Positions 1-9,905 of a stretch of DNA of 64,000 nucleotides are shown piece after piece (the first letter of the stretch is position 1; each line of letters begins with the position of its first letter). The translations under genes were made by a program, and so were the position numbers. Below the pieces are notes generated by a model. That model saw only the letters and a program-made list of their open reading frames with translations, was not told the origin of the DNA and made no database searches. This DNA comes from Hyphomicrobiales bacterium (lineage in GTDB: Bacteria; Pseudomonadota; Alphaproteobacteria; Rhizobiales; Beijerinckiaceae): NCBI GenBank assembly GCA_900473415.1, contig UCLR01000045.1, forward strand, positions 62,001-126,000, written 5' to 3'.

Positions 1-567
1 ACCAGCGCCGACTCCGGCAAGGGGGCGGATCTGGGAGGCCTCACAGGTGCGGATGCGATCTGCCAGCGCCTTGCCCAGGCAGCGGGCGCCGGCGGCAAGA
101 CCTGGCGGGCCTATCTGTCGACGCAGGCGGTGGGCGGGACGCCGGCGGTCAATGCGCGGGACCGCATCGGCGCGGGCCCCTGGCGCAATGCCAAGGGAGC
201 GGTCGTGGCGACAAGCGTCGCCGACTTGCATGGCGCCGCCGCGAGCCTCACCAAGCAAACGGCGCTCAATGAAAAGGGCGACGTCGTCAACGGCGGCGGT
301 GACACGCCCAATACGCACGACATGCTGACCGGCTCGCAAGCCGACGGCACGGCATTCGGCCCTGGCGAGGACCGCACTTGCGGCAACTACACGAAGAGCG
401 GTGCGGAGGGGGCGGTGATGCTCGGCCACCATGACCGCCGGGGTCTCGACGACTCCGCGGCGGCGAAGTCCTGGAACATGTCGCATCTCTCGCGCGGCGG
501 TTGCAGCCAGGATGCCCTGAAAAGCACTGGCAGCGGCGGCCTGTTCTATTGCTTCGCCAGCAATTGA
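1..567 (+). CDS. Lectin-like secreted protein, 5' truncated
   Basis: The reading frame is open from the first base of the window, so the N-terminus lies upstream. The visible 188 residues contain a GLTGADAICQRLA segment, a KTWRAYLST strand and four cysteines (in AICQ, RTCGN, GGCSQ and FYCF). This pattern resembles DUF1554 and related C-type-lectin-fold domains, whose members are usually exported and hold two disulfides. The repeated Gly, Asn and Asp residues suit a surface or periplasmic protein. No signal peptide can be judged because the start is missing. Binding partner is unknown. The fold assignment is from pattern only. Confidence 0.7.
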   Translation, partial: TSADSGKGADLGGLTGADAICQRLAQAAGAGGKTWRAYLSTQAVGGTPAVNARDRIGAGPWRNAKGAVVATSVADLHGAAASLTKQTALNEKGDVVNGGGDTPNTHDMLTGSQADGTAFGPGEDRTCGNYTKSGAEGAVMLGHHDRRGLDDSAAAKSWNMSHLSRGGCSQDALKSTGSGGLFYCFASN

Positions 568-612
568 CGGGATTGTGTGGAGGTCGCCAGAGGTAGCCTC
601 GACAAGCCGACC

Positions 613-1251
613 ATGCTGAAGCTCGACCATCTCACCGTCATCGCACCGAGTTTGGCGGAGGGCGTTGCGCATGTTCGTGCGTGCCTCGATCTCGACGTGC
701 CCTTCGGCCAGCGCCATCGCTACATGGGCACCCATAATCACCTGCTCCAGCTTGGCGCCATGACCTATCTGGAGATCGTCGCGCTTGATCCCGAGGGCGA
801 AAAGCCCGGCCGCCGGCGCTGGTTCGGGCTCGACGACTACGCGAAGGTCCGGGCCGATTGGGATGAGGGCAGGCGGCTCAGGGCCTGGGTCGCGCGGACC
901 GATGCGATCGCAGAGGTGATTGCGGGGCGCGAAGCGGTCTTCGGTGAGAAGGTGCCGCTTCCGGCGGTTAACTCGACCTTCGACTTTGCCATTCCGGTGG
1001 ATGGAACGCTTCCGCTGGATGGCGTGGCGCCATCGCTGATCGACCGACGCGGCAAGCCGCGCTCGATGACGACGATCGCCGATCTCGGTGCGCGGCTCGT
1101 CTCCTTCTCGCTCGAGCATCCCGACCCGGACGCGGTCTCGGCGCTCTATGGGCAACTCGACATCGATCGCCCGCCCGAGATCCTTCGCGGTCCGACGTTG
1201 CGCTACCGCGCGCGGATCGGGACGCCTGCCGGGGTGAGGGAGCTCGCCTGA
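613..1251 (+). CDS. Glyoxalase-like (VOC superfamily) protein
   Basis: A 212-residue protein beginning MLKLDHLTVIAPSLAEG, typical of the Glyoxalase_3 branch of the vicinal oxygen chelate superfamily. The early DHL histidine, the GTHNHLLQLG segment (residues about 38-47) and a conserved YLEIVA strand fit a paired beta-alpha-beta-beta-beta fold. Substrate is not predictable. I chose the ATG at 613 because homology-like sequence begins there. A GTG at 577 in the same frame would add 12 unconserved residues. Neither start has a clear ribosome site. It follows the lectin-like gene on the same strand, without a sign of shared function. Confidence 0.75.
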   Translation: MLKLDHLTVIAPSLAEGVAHVRACLDLDVPFGQRHRYMGTHNHLLQLGAMTYLEIVALDPEGEKPGRRRWFGLDDYAKVRADWDEGRRLRAWVARTDAIAEVIAGREAVFGEKVPLPAVNSTFDFAIPVDGTLPLDGVAPSLIDRRGKPRSMTTIADLGARLVSFSLEHPDPDAVSALYGQLDIDRPPEILRGPTLRYRARIGTPAGVRELA

Positions 1252-1282
1252 GCTGCGCGGCGTCCCGCCTCGCGTCGAAAGG

Positions 1283-1654
1283 CTAGCCGGCCTTCTTGGC
1301 GACGACGATCAACTCGCCTTCGTTATTCAATTGGGCGATGAGGACGTCGCGGGACGAGAAGCCCTTTGCCTCCACGGCAGACTTCACCATGGGAGCGCCT
1401 TCGATCGCCCGCTGAAGCCGCTGGTTGTCTTCGGCCGAGCGCTTGGCGACGAGTTCGTTGATCTGCGTCTTCGCGGCATCGGGAAGCTCGTTGAGCTCGA
1501 CCACATTGACCGATTTGATCGCCGGGACGGCGGACGGGGCCTGCGGGGAGGCGGCCGGCGGCGAGGTTGGCTGGCCTGTCGAGGGAGCTTGGGCATTGGC
1601 CGTGCCGGCCAGAAGAGAGGCGGCGCCGACGGCGGCAAGCATCATCATACGCAT
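1283..1654 (-). CDS. Small secreted protein of unknown function
   Basis: A 123-residue protein with a clear signal peptide (MRMMMLAAVGAASLLAG, cleavage after ANA). A Pro/Ala/Ser-rich linker follows, then a charged helical domain that ends in a short beta-like LIVVAKKAG. The start at 1654 is set by a good GGAAGG ribosome site just upstream. The frame stays open further upstream, but that part lacks signal-peptide character. Probably periplasmic. No family recognised. It is convergent with the VOC gene and diverges from ftsW. Confidence 0.7.
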   Translation of the reverse strand: MRMMMLAAVGAASLLAGTANAQAPSTGQPTSPPAASPQAPSAVPAIKSVNVVELNELPDAAKTQINELVAKRSAEDNQRLQRAIEGAPMVKSAVEAKGFSSRDVLIAQLNNEGELIVVAKKAG

Positions 1655-1824
1655 GGCGTTTCCTTCCATCGTTGGGATGAGCGCCGGATTTGGCACTGCG
1701 AATGGGTTCTCAACCTGAAATCGATGCGGTGATTTCGTGATGATGTCGCGGCGGGATCGCGTCCGGCGGTGTTGGAAACGAACTGGGGGCAAAGCTGGCC
1801 GAGGCGCCTCGATCGGCCGCATCG

Positions 1825-1861
1825 GAATCAATCGGTTAACCATTCATTGACAGAGTGATTC
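1825..1861 (+). promoter_or_regulatory. Candidate CtrA-like site and GANTC sites upstream of ftsW
   Basis: TTAA-N7-TTGAC (1836-1851) differs by one base from the alphaproteobacterial CtrA consensus TTAA-N7-TTAAC. It is flanked by GAATC (1825-1829) and GATTC (1857-1861), both CcrM methylation sites. It lies about 50 bp before the ftsW start, where a cell-cycle promoter would make sense. Sites this short also arise by chance. Confidence 0.4.
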
Positions 1862-1903
1862 GTCTCACCTGGCGCGGCTCGCCCGCGCAGAATCTCCGAT
1901 GGG

Positions 1904-3046
1904 ATGCCCGTCATGGTCTCGCGCGCGGAACCTTCTCTCAGCGGCCGCTGGTGGTGGTCGATCGACCGCCTGATCCTGACGGCCCTCGTCGCCCTGATGG
2001 TTTCGGGCGTCGTGCTGCTGATGGCGGGCGGGCCGCCGGTCGCCGAGCGGCTCGGCCTGTCGACCTTCCATTTCGTCAACCGCCAGGCCGCCTATCTCGC
2101 CGCCGCGTTGGTGATCTTCCTCGGCGTCTCGCTGATGAGCCCGCGCCATGTCCGGCGCGTCGCGCTGTTCATCTATGTCGTCTCGCTCGCCATGGTGGTG
2201 GCGACGCTCTATTTCGGCGTCGAGGTGAAGGGCGCCAAGCGCTGGCTGACGATGGGGCCGCTGGGCTCGGTCCAGCCGTCCGAGTTCCTGAAACCCGCCT
2301 TCGTCGTGCTCGCCGCCTGGGCCTTCGCCGAGGGCACGCGCCGGCCCGACCTGCCGGGCACGCTTTTCGCCATGCTGCTGCTGCCCGTCACCATCGTGCC
2401 GCTGGTCATGCAGCCCGACTTCGGCCAGACCATGCTGGTCAGCCTCGTCTGGTGCGGGCTGTTCTTCGTCGCGGGGCTGCACTGGTTCTGGGTGATCGGG
2501 CTCGGCGGCATCGGGGCCGTCGGCATCCTCGTAGCCTATGAGCTCGTGCCGCACGTGCGCGCCCGTATCGAGCGCTTCATGGACAAGGGTTCGGGCGACA
2601 CCTTCCAGGTCGACACGGCGCTGGAGAGCTTCGCGCAGGGGGGCTGGCTTGGGAAAGGCCCCGGCGAAGGCACGGTGAAGCGGATCCTGCCGGACGCCCA
2701 TACCGACTTCATCTTCGCGGTGACGGCCGAGGAATTCGGCATCGTCGTCTGCATCTTGCTGGTCGTGCTTTTCGCCATCATCGTGCTGCGCTCGCTGTTC
2801 GTGGCGCAGAAGGCCGAGGACCCGTTCATCCGGCTCGCGGTGACGGGGCTTGCGCTGCTCTTCGGCATCCAGGCGGCGATCAACATGATGGTGAACCTGC
2901 ACATGATGCCGGCCAAGGGCATGACGCTGCCCTTCATCTCCTATGGCGGCTCCTCGCTCCTATCGCTCGCAATCGGCACCGGCTTCCTGCTGGCGCTGAC
3001 ACGGCGGCGCCCTCGTGCGGTCGATTTCGGCTCCTACAGGCGCTGA
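1904..3046 (+). CDS. ftsW: Divisome SEDS glycosyltransferase FtsW
   Basis: A 380-residue polytopic SEDS-family protein that polymerises lipid II into septal peptidoglycan with its partner PBP. The sequence has about ten hydrophobic helices. Between them is the family loop GKGPGEGTVKR with PDAHTDFIFAV (about residues 248-270), and near the end the signature PFISYGGSSLL (about 343-353). Its position as first gene before murG-murC-murB identifies FtsW rather than the elongation homologue RodA. An in-frame ATG at 1913 is an alternative start; neither has a strong ribosome site. murG starts 4 bp after the stop, so the two are probably co-transcribed. Confidence 0.95.
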   Translation: MPVMVSRAEPSLSGRWWWSIDRLILTALVALMVSGVVLLMAGGPPVAERLGLSTFHFVNRQAAYLAAALVIFLGVSLMSPRHVRRVALFIYVVSLAMVVATLYFGVEVKGAKRWLTMGPLGSVQPSEFLKPAFVVLAAWAFAEGTRRPDLPGTLFAMLLLPVTIVPLVMQPDFGQTMLVSLVWCGLFFVAGLHWFWVIGLGGIGAVGILVAYELVPHVRARIERFMDKGSGDTFQVDTALESFAQGGWLGKGPGEGTVKRILPDAHTDFIFAVTAEEFGIVVCILLVVLFAIIVLRSLFVAQKAEDPFIRLAVTGLALLFGIQAAINMMVNLHMMPAKGMTLPFISYGGSSLLSLAIGTGFLLALTRRRPRAVDFGSYRR

Positions 3047-3049
3047 GCC

Positions 3050-4147
3050 ATGGCAGAATCGAAGCTCATCATGCTGGCGGCCGGCGGCACCGGCGGTCAT
3101 CTCTTCCCGGCCGAGGCGTTGAGTCACGCACTCCACGCCAAGGGCATGCGCGTCGTGCTGATGACCGACACCCGCGCCGCCGAATACGCCGGCAGCTTTC
3201 CGGCAGAGGCCGTTCATGCCGTGCCGGCGGCGACGCCGTCCGGCCGCTCGCCGCTAGAGAAGGCGAAGGCGCTGCTCCAGCTCGCCAGGGGCACCTTCGC
3301 GGCGCGGCGGATCATCGGACAGGTCAAGCCGGCTGTCGTCGTTGGCTTCGGCGGCTACCCCACCGTGCCGCCGGTGCTCGGCGCCTCGCTCGCGGGCGTG
3401 CGCACGCTGATCCATGAGCAGAACGCGGTCATCGGCCGTGCCAACCGCTTCCTCGCCGGCCGCGCCAACGTCATCGCGACGGGCTTCGCGCAGGTTGGCG
3501 GCTTGAGCGCGGCACAACAGGCGAAATGCCGCCATGTCGGCAATCCGGTCCGGCCGGCGGTGATCGCGGCTGCGGAGCAAGGCTTCGAGCCGCCGGGCGA
3601 GGGCAAGCTCCGGCTCCTCGTCTTCGGCGGCAGCCAGGGCGCGCGCATCATGGCCGACATCGTGCCGCCGGCAATCCAGCTCCTGACCGATGCAGAACGC
3701 GCACGACTTTCTATCGTCCAGCAGGCGCGGGCCGAGGATGACGACCGCGTGCGCGGCATCTACGAGAAGCTCGGCATCCGGGCGACGGTCGCGCCCTTCT
3801 TCAAGGACCTCCCGGCGCAGATGGCTGCTTCGCATCTCGTCGTCGCCCGTTCGGGCGCCTCGACGATCGCGGAGCTTACGGTGATCGGCCGGCCGGGCAT
3901 CCTGGTGCCGCTGCCGGGCTCGCTCGATCAGGACCAGGCGGCCAACGCCGCGTTCCTGGTGAAGGCGGGCGGGGCGGTGCGCATCCTCCAGCCCGAGTTC
4001 ACGCCGCGCCTGCTCGCAGGCGAGCTTTCGCGACTCATTGCGGAGCCGGAGCACTTGACGGCCATGGCCGCAAACGCGAAGAGCGCCGGCATTCCCGACG
4101 CTGCCGACCGCCTGGCCGATCTCGTGATCGCCACGGCCCATCTTTAG
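3050..4147 (+). CDS. murG: UDP-GlcNAc:lipid I GlcNAc transferase MurG
   Basis: This 365-residue GT28 glycosyltransferase makes lipid II from lipid I on the inner face of the membrane. The N-terminal glycine loop GGTGGH (residues 12-17), HEQNAVIGRANR (about 122-133), the second glycine loop FGGSQGAR (about 192-199) and the UDP-sugar motif RSGASTIAE (about 267-275) are all present. Length is normal for the family. It lies between ftsW (3-bp gap) and murC in the conserved cluster order. Confidence 0.97.
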   Translation: MAESKLIMLAAGGTGGHLFPAEALSHALHAKGMRVVLMTDTRAAEYAGSFPAEAVHAVPAATPSGRSPLEKAKALLQLARGTFAARRIIGQVKPAVVVGFGGYPTVPPVLGASLAGVRTLIHEQNAVIGRANRFLAGRANVIATGFAQVGGLSAAQQAKCRHVGNPVRPAVIAAAEQGFEPPGEGKLRLLVFGGSQGARIMADIVPPAIQLLTDAERARLSIVQQARAEDDDRVRGIYEKLGIRATVAPFFKDLPAQMAASHLVVARSGASTIAELTVIGRPGILVPLPGSLDQDQAANAAFLVKAGGAVRILQPEFTPRLLAGELSRLIAEPEHLTAMAANAKSAGIPDAADRLADLVIATAHL

Positions 4148-4168
4148 AACTGACAGGACAAGCAGACC

Positions 4169-5572
4169 ATGAAGCTGCCGCCGAAGCTCGGCCCCATCCA
4201 TTTCGTCGGCATCGGCGGCATCGGCATGTCCGGCATCGCCGAGGTTCTGCACAATCTCGGCTACAAGGTGCAGGGCTCGGACGCGTCGGATGGCGCCAAC
4301 GTCAAGCGCCTCGCCGAGAAGGGCATCACCACCTTCGTCGGTCACAAGGCGGAGAATCTCGGCGAGGCCGAGGTCGTCGTGGTCTCGACCGCGATCAAGC
4401 GCGACAATCCCGAGCTGCTCGCCGCGCGCGAGAAGCGCCTGCCGGTTGTGCGCCGCGCCGAGATGCTGGCGGAGCTGATGCGGCTGAAGAGCTGCGTCGC
4501 CATCGCCGGCACGCACGGCAAGACGACGACCACCTCGCTCGTCGCGACGCTGCTGGAGAAAGGCGGGCTCGACCCGACCGTGATCAACGGCGGCATCATC
4601 AACGCCTACGGCACCAATGCCCGCATGGGCGAGAGCGACTGGATGGTGGTCGAGGCCGACGAATCGGACGGCACCTTCCTGAAGCTGCCCGCCGACGTCG
4701 CGATCGTCACCAATATCGACCCCGAGCATCTCGACCATTTCGGCACCTTCGACGCGATCAAGGCGGCGTTCCGTTCCTTCGTCGAAAGCCTGCCGTTCTA
4801 TGGCTTCGCGGTGATGTGCATCGACCATCCGACCGTGCAGGGCCTTGTCGGGCAGATTACCGACCGGCGCGTCGTCACCTATGGCGAAAACCCGCAGGCC
4901 GATTTCCGCCTGCTCGACATCGATCTCTCGGGCGGGCAGTCGCGCTTCACCCTGCTGATCCGCGACCGCAAGAACGGCCGCGACGAGGTGGTCCGTGATC
5001 TCCTGATGCCGATGCCGGGCCATCACAACGCGCTCAACGCCACGGCCGCGATCGCGGTCGCCTATGATCTCGGCGTGCCGGTCGAGCGCATCCGCGAGGC
5101 GCTGGCCGGCTTCGGCGGCGTCAAGCGCCGCTTCACCAAGACCGGCGAGTGGAACGGCGCGCTGATCTTCGACGATTACGGGCATCATCCGGTCGAGATC
5201 GCGGCGGTGCTGAAGGCGGCGCGCGCCTCGACCAAGGGCAAGGTCATCGCGATCGTCCAGCCGCATCGCTATACGCGTCTCTCCAGCCTGTTCGACGATT
5301 TCGCGGCCTGTTTCAACGATGCCGACACGGTGATCGTGGCGGATACCTATGCGGCGGGCGAGGCACCGATCCCGGGCGCGGATCGCGATTCGCTGGTCGC
5401 CGGCATCAAGGCGCGCGGTCATCGCCATGCGCTGGCGCTGGAGGCGCCCGACAAGCTCGCCGGCATGGTGGCGGAGCTCGCGGGGTCGGGCGACTACGTC
5501 GTCTGCCTCGGCGCGGGGAACATCACGCAATGGGCCTACGCGCTGCCGGGAGAGCTCGCGGCGCTGGGTTGA
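4169..5572 (+). CDS. murC: UDP-N-acetylmuramate--L-alanine ligase MurC
   Basis: This 467-residue ATP-dependent amino acid ligase adds L-alanine to UDP-MurNAc in the cytoplasm. The Rossmann-like N-terminal motif [12 protein letters not shown] (14-25), the ATP loop GTHGKTTTT (about 114-122), the metal-binding EADESDGTF segment and the C-terminal domain with [10 protein letters not shown] are all visible. Length and motifs match functional MurC. It lies 21 bp after murG, with murB 39 bp downstream. Confidence 0.97.
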   Translation: MKLPPKLGPIHFVGIGGIGMSGIAEVLHNLGYKVQGSDASDGANVKRLAEKGITTFVGHKAENLGEAEVVVVSTAIKRDNPELLAAREKRLPVVRRAEMLAELMRLKSCVAIAGTHGKTTTTSLVATLLEKGGLDPTVINGGIINAYGTNARMGESDWMVVEADESDGTFLKLPADVAIVTNIDPEHLDHFGTFDAIKAAFRSFVESLPFYGFAVMCIDHPTVQGLVGQITDRRVVTYGENPQADFRLLDIDLSGGQSRFTLLIRDRKNGRDEVVRDLLMPMPGHHNALNATAAIAVAYDLGVPVERIREALAGFGGVKRRFTKTGEWNGALIFDDYGHHPVEIAAVLKAARASTKGKVIAIVQPHRYTRLSSLFDDFAACFNDADTVIVADTYAAGEAPIPGADRDSLVAGIKARGHRHALALEAPDKLAGMVAELAGSGDYVVCLGAGNITQWAYALPGELAALG

Positions 5573-5611
5573 GGTCTTTGCGCGGCGGTGCGGACCAGTT
5601 AAAGCGACGCC

Positions 5612-6547
5612 ATGGCATTTCCCGACATCACCCCCGACCTCCGCGCTGCGGCGCCTGACCTGCGCGGGCGGCTTCTCGCGAATCAGGATCTCGCCGGCGT
5701 GACCTGGTTCCGCGTCGGCGGGCCGGCACAGGTGCTGTTCACGCCCGCCGACGAGGAAGACCTCGCCTATTTCCTGTCGAAGCTGCCTGCGGACATCCCC
5801 GTCACGGTGATCGGCCTCGGGTCCAATCTGATCGTGCGCGACGGCGGCATTCCCGGCGTCGTCATCAGACTCGGCGGCAAGGGCTTCGCCGAGATCGCGG
5901 TCGAGTCTGGCGACAGGCTGCGCGCCGGCACGGCCGTGCCGGACGTGAAGGTCGCGCGCGCGGCGGCGGATGCCTCGCTCGACGGGCTCGCCTTCTATCG
6001 CGGCATTCCAGGTTCGATCGGCGGGGCGCTGCGCATGAATGCCGGCGCCCATGGCGGCGAGACCACCAACGTGCTGGTCGAGGCACGCGGCGTCACCCGC
6101 GAGGGCGAGATCGTCACGCTGTCCCACGCCGATATGGGCTTCACCTATCGCAACAGCGCGGCGGCGACCCGCGACATCATTTTCACCTCGGCGCTGTTCC
6201 AGGGGCGGCCGGGCGATCGCGAGGCGATCCTGGCCGAGATGGACCGGGTGACGCAGGCGCGCGAGGCGGCGCAGCCGATCAAGGAGCGCACCGGCGGCTC
6301 GACCTTCAAGAACCCCGAAGGCGGCAAGGCCTGGCAGCTGATCGACGCGGCCGGCTGCCGTGGCCTGCGCATCGGCGGGGCTCAGGTCTCGGAGATGCAC
6401 TGCAACTTCCTGATCAATACGGGCGGCGCCACCGCGGCCGATGTCGAAGGGCTGGGCGAGGAAGTGCGTCGCCGGGTCAAGGACAATTCCGGCTTCGAGC
6501 TGCAATGGGAGATCAAGCGGCTCGGGCTTCCAGCCTTGGCTGGTTAA
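5612..6547 (+). CDS. murB: UDP-N-acetylenolpyruvoylglucosamine reductase MurB
   Basis: A 311-residue FAD enzyme reducing UDP-GlcNAc-enolpyruvate to UDP-MurNAc. FAD-binding motifs [12 protein letters not shown] (about 68-79) and [18 protein letters not shown] (about 133-150) are present, as is the catalytic-serine segment GGSTFKNP. The short C-terminus with [10 protein letters not shown] and a late glutamate (ELQWEIK) marks the type II subfamily, which lacks the extra loop of E. coli MurB. The stop codon overlaps the CtrA-type box that precedes ddl. Confidence 0.96.
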   Translation: MAFPDITPDLRAAAPDLRGRLLANQDLAGVTWFRVGGPAQVLFTPADEEDLAYFLSKLPADIPVTVIGLGSNLIVRDGGIPGVVIRLGGKGFAEIAVESGDRLRAGTAVPDVKVARAAADASLDGLAFYRGIPGSIGGALRMNAGAHGGETTNVLVEARGVTREGEIVTLSHADMGFTYRNSAAATRDIIFTSALFQGRPGDREAILAEMDRVTQAREAAQPIKERTGGSTFKNPEGGKAWQLIDAAGCRGLRIGGAQVSEMHCNFLINTGGATAADVEGLGEEVRRRVKDNSGFELQWEIKRLGLPALAG

Positions 6548-6560
6548 CCACTCGTTAACC
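6544..6560 (+). promoter_or_regulatory. CtrA-binding box upstream of ddl-ftsQ-ftsA
   Basis: TTAA, seven bases, TTAACC: an exact match to the CtrA consensus TTAA-N7-TTAAC, overlapping the murB stop codon and 44 bp before the ddl start. In Caulobacter, CtrA controls division genes including ftsQ and ftsA. The position here suggests a cell-cycle promoter inside the cluster, independent of the upstream mur promoter. Regulation is inferred from motif and position. Confidence 0.65.
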
Positions 6561-6603
6561 ATATTGCTCCGAGGTACGGCCATCGCATCGAACGAGGGCC
6601 GGC

Positions 6604-7518
6604 ATGAGCAAACACGTCGCAGTGCTGATGGGCGGCTGGTCCGTCGAGCGGGAGGTCAGCCTCAACAGCGGCGCGGCCTGCGCACGGGCGCTCGAAGGCG
6701 TCGGCTATAGCGTCAGCCGAATCGACGTTCAGCGCGACATCTCCGAGGTGCTGGCGAAGCTCAAGCCCGACGTCGCCTTCAACGCGCTGCACGGGCGCTT
6801 CGGCGAGGACGGCACGATCCAGGGCGTGCTGGAGATCCTGCGCATTCCCTACACTCATTCGGGCGTGCTCGCCTCGGCGCTGGCGATTCGCAAGGATCGC
6901 GCGAAGACGGTGGTGGCGGCTGCCGGCGTGCCGGTCGCCCATGGCGTTAACGTTTCGCGATTCGAGGCGGCGAAGCGGCATGTCCTGCCGCCGCCCTATG
7001 TGTTGAAGCCGATCGACGAGGGCTCCTCCGTCGGCGTCGTCATCGTCAAGAAGGGCAGGGAGCATCCGCCCCAGGAAATTGCCCGTCCGGACTGGCCCTG
7101 CGGGGACCTGCTGCTGGCCGAAAGATTCGTCGCCGGGCGCGAGCTGACCTGCGCCGTGATGGGCGACCGCGCCCTGGGTGTGACCGAAATACAAGCCGCT
7201 ACGGGCGAGTTCTACGACTACGACGCCAAGTATGCGAAAGGCGGCTCCATCCACATCTGCCCGGCTCAAATTTTACCAAAAATTTACCAGCAGATCGAAG
7301 AGTGTGCGTTAACGGCGCATCAAGCAATCGGGTGCCGGGGCGTCAGCAGATCTGACTTCCGCTATGACGACGAGACCGACACGCTCGTCTGGCTGGAGGT
7401 CAATACGCAGCCCGGGATGACCGAAACCAGCCTGGTGCCCGAACTGGCTGCCCACGCGGGCCTGAATTTCGGTGAGCTCGTCAAATGGATGGTGGAGGAC
7501 GCCTCCCTCGATCGGTGA
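6604..7518 (+). CDS. ddl: D-alanine--D-alanine ligase
   Basis: A 304-residue ATP-grasp enzyme that makes the D-Ala-D-Ala terminus of the stem peptide. The N-terminal [18 protein letters not shown] segment, the LHGRFGEDG loop, the ATP-grasp core [13 protein letters not shown] and the metal-binding end [15 protein letters not shown] are present. Length equals that of DdlB-type enzymes. GGCC-rich sequence precedes the ATG without an obvious strong ribosome site. The 3' end overlaps ftsQ, as is usual in this cluster. Confidence 0.96.
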   Translation: MSKHVAVLMGGWSVEREVSLNSGAACARALEGVGYSVSRIDVQRDISEVLAKLKPDVAFNALHGRFGEDGTIQGVLEILRIPYTHSGVLASALAIRKDRAKTVVAAAGVPVAHGVNVSRFEAAKRHVLPPPYVLKPIDEGSSVGVVIVKKGREHPPQEIARPDWPCGDLLLAERFVAGRELTCAVMGDRALGVTEIQAATGEFYDYDAKYAKGGSIHICPAQILPKIYQQIEECALTAHQAIGCRGVSRSDFRYDDETDTLVWLEVNTQPGMTETSLVPELAAHAGLNFGELVKWMVEDASLDR

Positions 7519-8456
7519 AAGCGGCGACGGTGAAAACCGCTTCGCGCGTCCCGGTCCCGCATGTCGGCCCGCAGCTTCTCGTCGGAGAGCGGCAGGGCCG
7601 CTGGCTGATGCGTCGCTCGCGGCGCAGCGCCATCGCCGTGCCGCTGGCCCAGCGCGTGCCGCAGGGCCTCGGCAGCTGGCTCACCCTCGGCTTTCTCGCG
7701 CTCAGCATCGGCACCGGCTTCGTGCTCGGCGGCCACTGGCAGGCGATGCAGGAGCAGCATGGCGAGCCGCGCCACATGCTGGCTCGGGTGCTCGGCTTCG
7801 GCATCGAGCGCGTCACCATCACAGGCCTGTCGGGGCTTTCCGAGCAGGAGGTGCTGGTTGCCGCCGGGCTCGATTCGAAGACCTCGCTCGTCTTCTTCGA
7901 TGCCGACGAGGCGCGCCGGCAGCTCGAGGCGACGCCGCTGATTCGCGAGGCCGCGGTGCGCAAGCTCTATCCGGGCGAGGTCTCGATCTCGCTGACCGAG
8001 CGCGAGCCCTACGCGCTCTGGCAGGTGAAGGGCGAGCTCTTCGTGATCGCGGCCGACGGCACGGTGATCGACAAGATGGATGACGGGCGCTTCGCCTATC
8101 TGCCGCTGGTTGTCGGCAAGGACGCCAATATCCGCGCCGGCGAATATCTGAAGCTGCTCGGCCAGGCCGGCGATTTCGCCAAGCATATCCGTGCCGCGAC
8201 GCTGGTCTCCGGCCGGCGCTGGAACCTCAAGCTCGATAACGGGATGGATGTGCGCTTGCCCGAAGCCAAGCCCGAGGTGGCGCTCCAGCGGCTCGTCTCG
8301 CTGGAGAGTGACGCCCGCATCCTCGACAAGGATGTGCTCGCCATCGACCTGCGCCAGCCCGATCGCGTGGTGATGCGCCTATCCGAGGAGGCGGCGGCCG
8401 CCCGCGCCGACATGCTCAAGAGCAAGACCGGCAAGAAGAAGGGAGGGGAGGCGTGA
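7485..8456 (+). CDS. ftsQ: Cell division protein FtsQ
   Basis: A 323-residue bitopic inner-membrane protein that links early and late divisome proteins. A basic cytoplasmic N-terminus is followed by one membrane helix ([16 protein letters not shown], about 68-83). Next come the POTRA domain, starting near [15 protein letters not shown], and a beta domain ([18 protein letters not shown]). The ATG at 7485 overlaps ddl by 34 bp. A GTG at 7515, overlapping the ddl stop as GTGA, is a credible alternative. The C-terminal lysine run ends in a GTGA overlap with ftsA. Confidence 0.92.
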   Translation: MDGGGRLPRSVKAATVKTASRVPVPHVGPQLLVGERQGRWLMRRSRRSAIAVPLAQRVPQGLGSWLTLGFLALSIGTGFVLGGHWQAMQEQHGEPRHMLARVLGFGIERVTITGLSGLSEQEVLVAAGLDSKTSLVFFDADEARRQLEATPLIREAAVRKLYPGEVSISLTEREPYALWQVKGELFVIAADGTVIDKMDDGRFAYLPLVVGKDANIRAGEYLKLLGQAGDFAKHIRAATLVSGRRWNLKLDNGMDVRLPEAKPEVALQRLVSLESDARILDKDVLAIDLRQPDRVVMRLSEEAAAARADMLKSKTGKKKGGEA

Positions 8457-9784
8457 ACCACCTGACCTCCCAGGGCCTGACGCCCCGCATGCGTCCCCTC
8501 TCGTCGCGCAAGAGCGCGACCTTGTCGATTCTCGACATCGGCACGAGCAAGGTCGTCTGCCTGATCGCGGAGCTCAGCCCGGCCGAGGCCAATGAGCGAT
8601 TGCGCGGACGCACCCATGTCTGCCGCATCATCGGCATCGGCCATCAGCGCTCGCTCGGCCTCAAGGGCGGCGCGATCATCGATCTGGAAAGCGCCGAGCG
8701 CGCCATCCGCGCCGCGGTCGACGCCGCCGAGCGCATGGCCAAGGTCGAGGTGCAGTCGGTCATCGTGAACCTCACCGGCGGGCGCATCGGCTCGCAGCAC
8801 TATGCGGCGAGCGTCGATCTGCGCTCCGGTTCGGTCGGTGACGGCGACATCAAGCGCGTGCTCGCCACTGCGGCGACCCACGCGATCCGCCCCGGCAAGG
8901 CCGTGCTCCATGCGCTGCCGACCGGCTACGCGCTGGACGGTGTGCCGGGCGTGCTCGATCCGCGCGGCCTGATCGGCGGGAAGCTTTCGGTCGACATGCA
9001 TGTCGTCGCCAGCGAGGCGGCCGCGGCGCGCAACGTCATGCTCGCGGTCGAGCGCTGCCATCTCGAGGTCGAGGCCGTGGTCGCGAGCCCCTATGCTTCG
9101 GGCCTCTCGGTTCTGGTCGACGACGAGGCCGAGATGGGCGTCGTGGTGGTCGATCTCGGCGGCGGCAGCACCAGCCTCGGCGTCTTCTCGGGCGGGCATC
9201 TCGTCCATGCCGACGCGATCGCGGTCGGCGGCAACCACATCACCATGGACGTGGCGCGCGGCCTCTCCACCCGTGTCTCGGCGGCCGAGCGGCTGAAGAC
9301 GCTGCATGGCTCCTGCATCTCCAGCGCTTCTGACGAGCGCGACATGATCGCCGTGCCGCAAGTCGACGACGACGAGCGCGACACGCCGAACCATCTGCCG
9401 AAGTCGCAGCTCGTGCGGATCATCAAGCCGCGCGTCGAGGAGATCCTCGAACTGGTGCGCGACCGGCTGGCGAACGCCGGCTTCTCGGCCCAGGCCGGGC
9501 GGCGCGTCGTGCTGACGGGCGGCGCCTGCCAGCTCACCGGCCTGCCCGAAGTGGCGCGGCGCGTCCTCGGCGGCCAGGTCCGCACGGGCCGCCCGCTCGG
9601 GATCAAGGGACTGCCGGAAGCGGGCAAGGGCCCGGCCTTCGCGGCGGCGGTCGGCCTGCTGGTCTATCCGCAGGTCGCCCATGCCGAGCATTTCGAACCG
9701 CGTGCGGCCGGTGCGAGCTACTTCGCGACCGGCACGGACGGCTACTTCTCGCGGGTCGGGCGGTGGCTGAAGGACAGTTTCTGA
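8453..9784 (+). CDS. ftsA: Cell division protein FtsA
   Basis: This 443-residue actin-like ATPase tethers FtsZ filaments to the membrane and recruits late division proteins. The phosphate-1 motif [17 protein letters not shown] (about 24-40), the SHS2-type 1C domain, the second phosphate motif [15 protein letters not shown] and the adenosine motif [12 protein letters not shown] are visible. The C-terminal [11 protein letters not shown] is the amphipathic membrane-targeting helix. It begins with GTG, inside a perfect GGGAGGGGAG ribosome site, and overlaps the ftsQ stop by 4 bp. Confidence 0.96.
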   Translation: MNHLTSQGLTPRMRPLSSRKSATLSILDIGTSKVVCLIAELSPAEANERLRGRTHVCRIIGIGHQRSLGLKGGAIIDLESAERAIRAAVDAAERMAKVEVQSVIVNLTGGRIGSQHYAASVDLRSGSVGDGDIKRVLATAATHAIRPGKAVLHALPTGYALDGVPGVLDPRGLIGGKLSVDMHVVASEAAAARNVMLAVERCHLEVEAVVASPYASGLSVLVDDEAEMGVVVVDLGGGSTSLGVFSGGHLVHADAIAVGGNHITMDVARGLSTRVSAAERLKTLHGSCISSASDERDMIAVPQVDDDERDTPNHLPKSQLVRIIKPRVEEILELVRDRLANAGFSAQAGRRVVLTGGACQLTGLPEVARRVLGGQVRTGRPLGIKGLPEAGKGPAFAAAVGLLVYPQVAHAEHFEPRAAGASYFATGTDGYFSRVGRWLKDSF

Positions 9785-9905
9785 GCACGATGAGAATCAT
9801 GCTCCAGTTTTGAGTGAGTACCGGCCCTCAGGGGCCACGGCGTCAAACGTAGCAATCGGGACGGCTCCCGCCAGGCGCCGGACAAAGGATCAAAAAGAGG
9901 CAATC
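9785..9905 (+). promoter_or_regulatory. ftsA-ftsZ intergenic leader with one GANTC site
   Basis: A 121-bp gap before ftsZ. It holds GAATC (9794-9798), a CcrM methylation site, and the ftsZ ribosome site AAAAGAGGC. In Caulobacter, GANTC methylation stimulates ftsZ transcription, so a promoter here is plausible. No -35/-10 pair is clear to me. Confidence 0.35.

Noticed and set aside
3254-6583. A 1109-codon open frame on the minus strand
   Set aside because: It lies opposite murG-murC-murB, is rich in Arg, Asp and His, and has no recognisable domain. High GC makes long antisense frames common.
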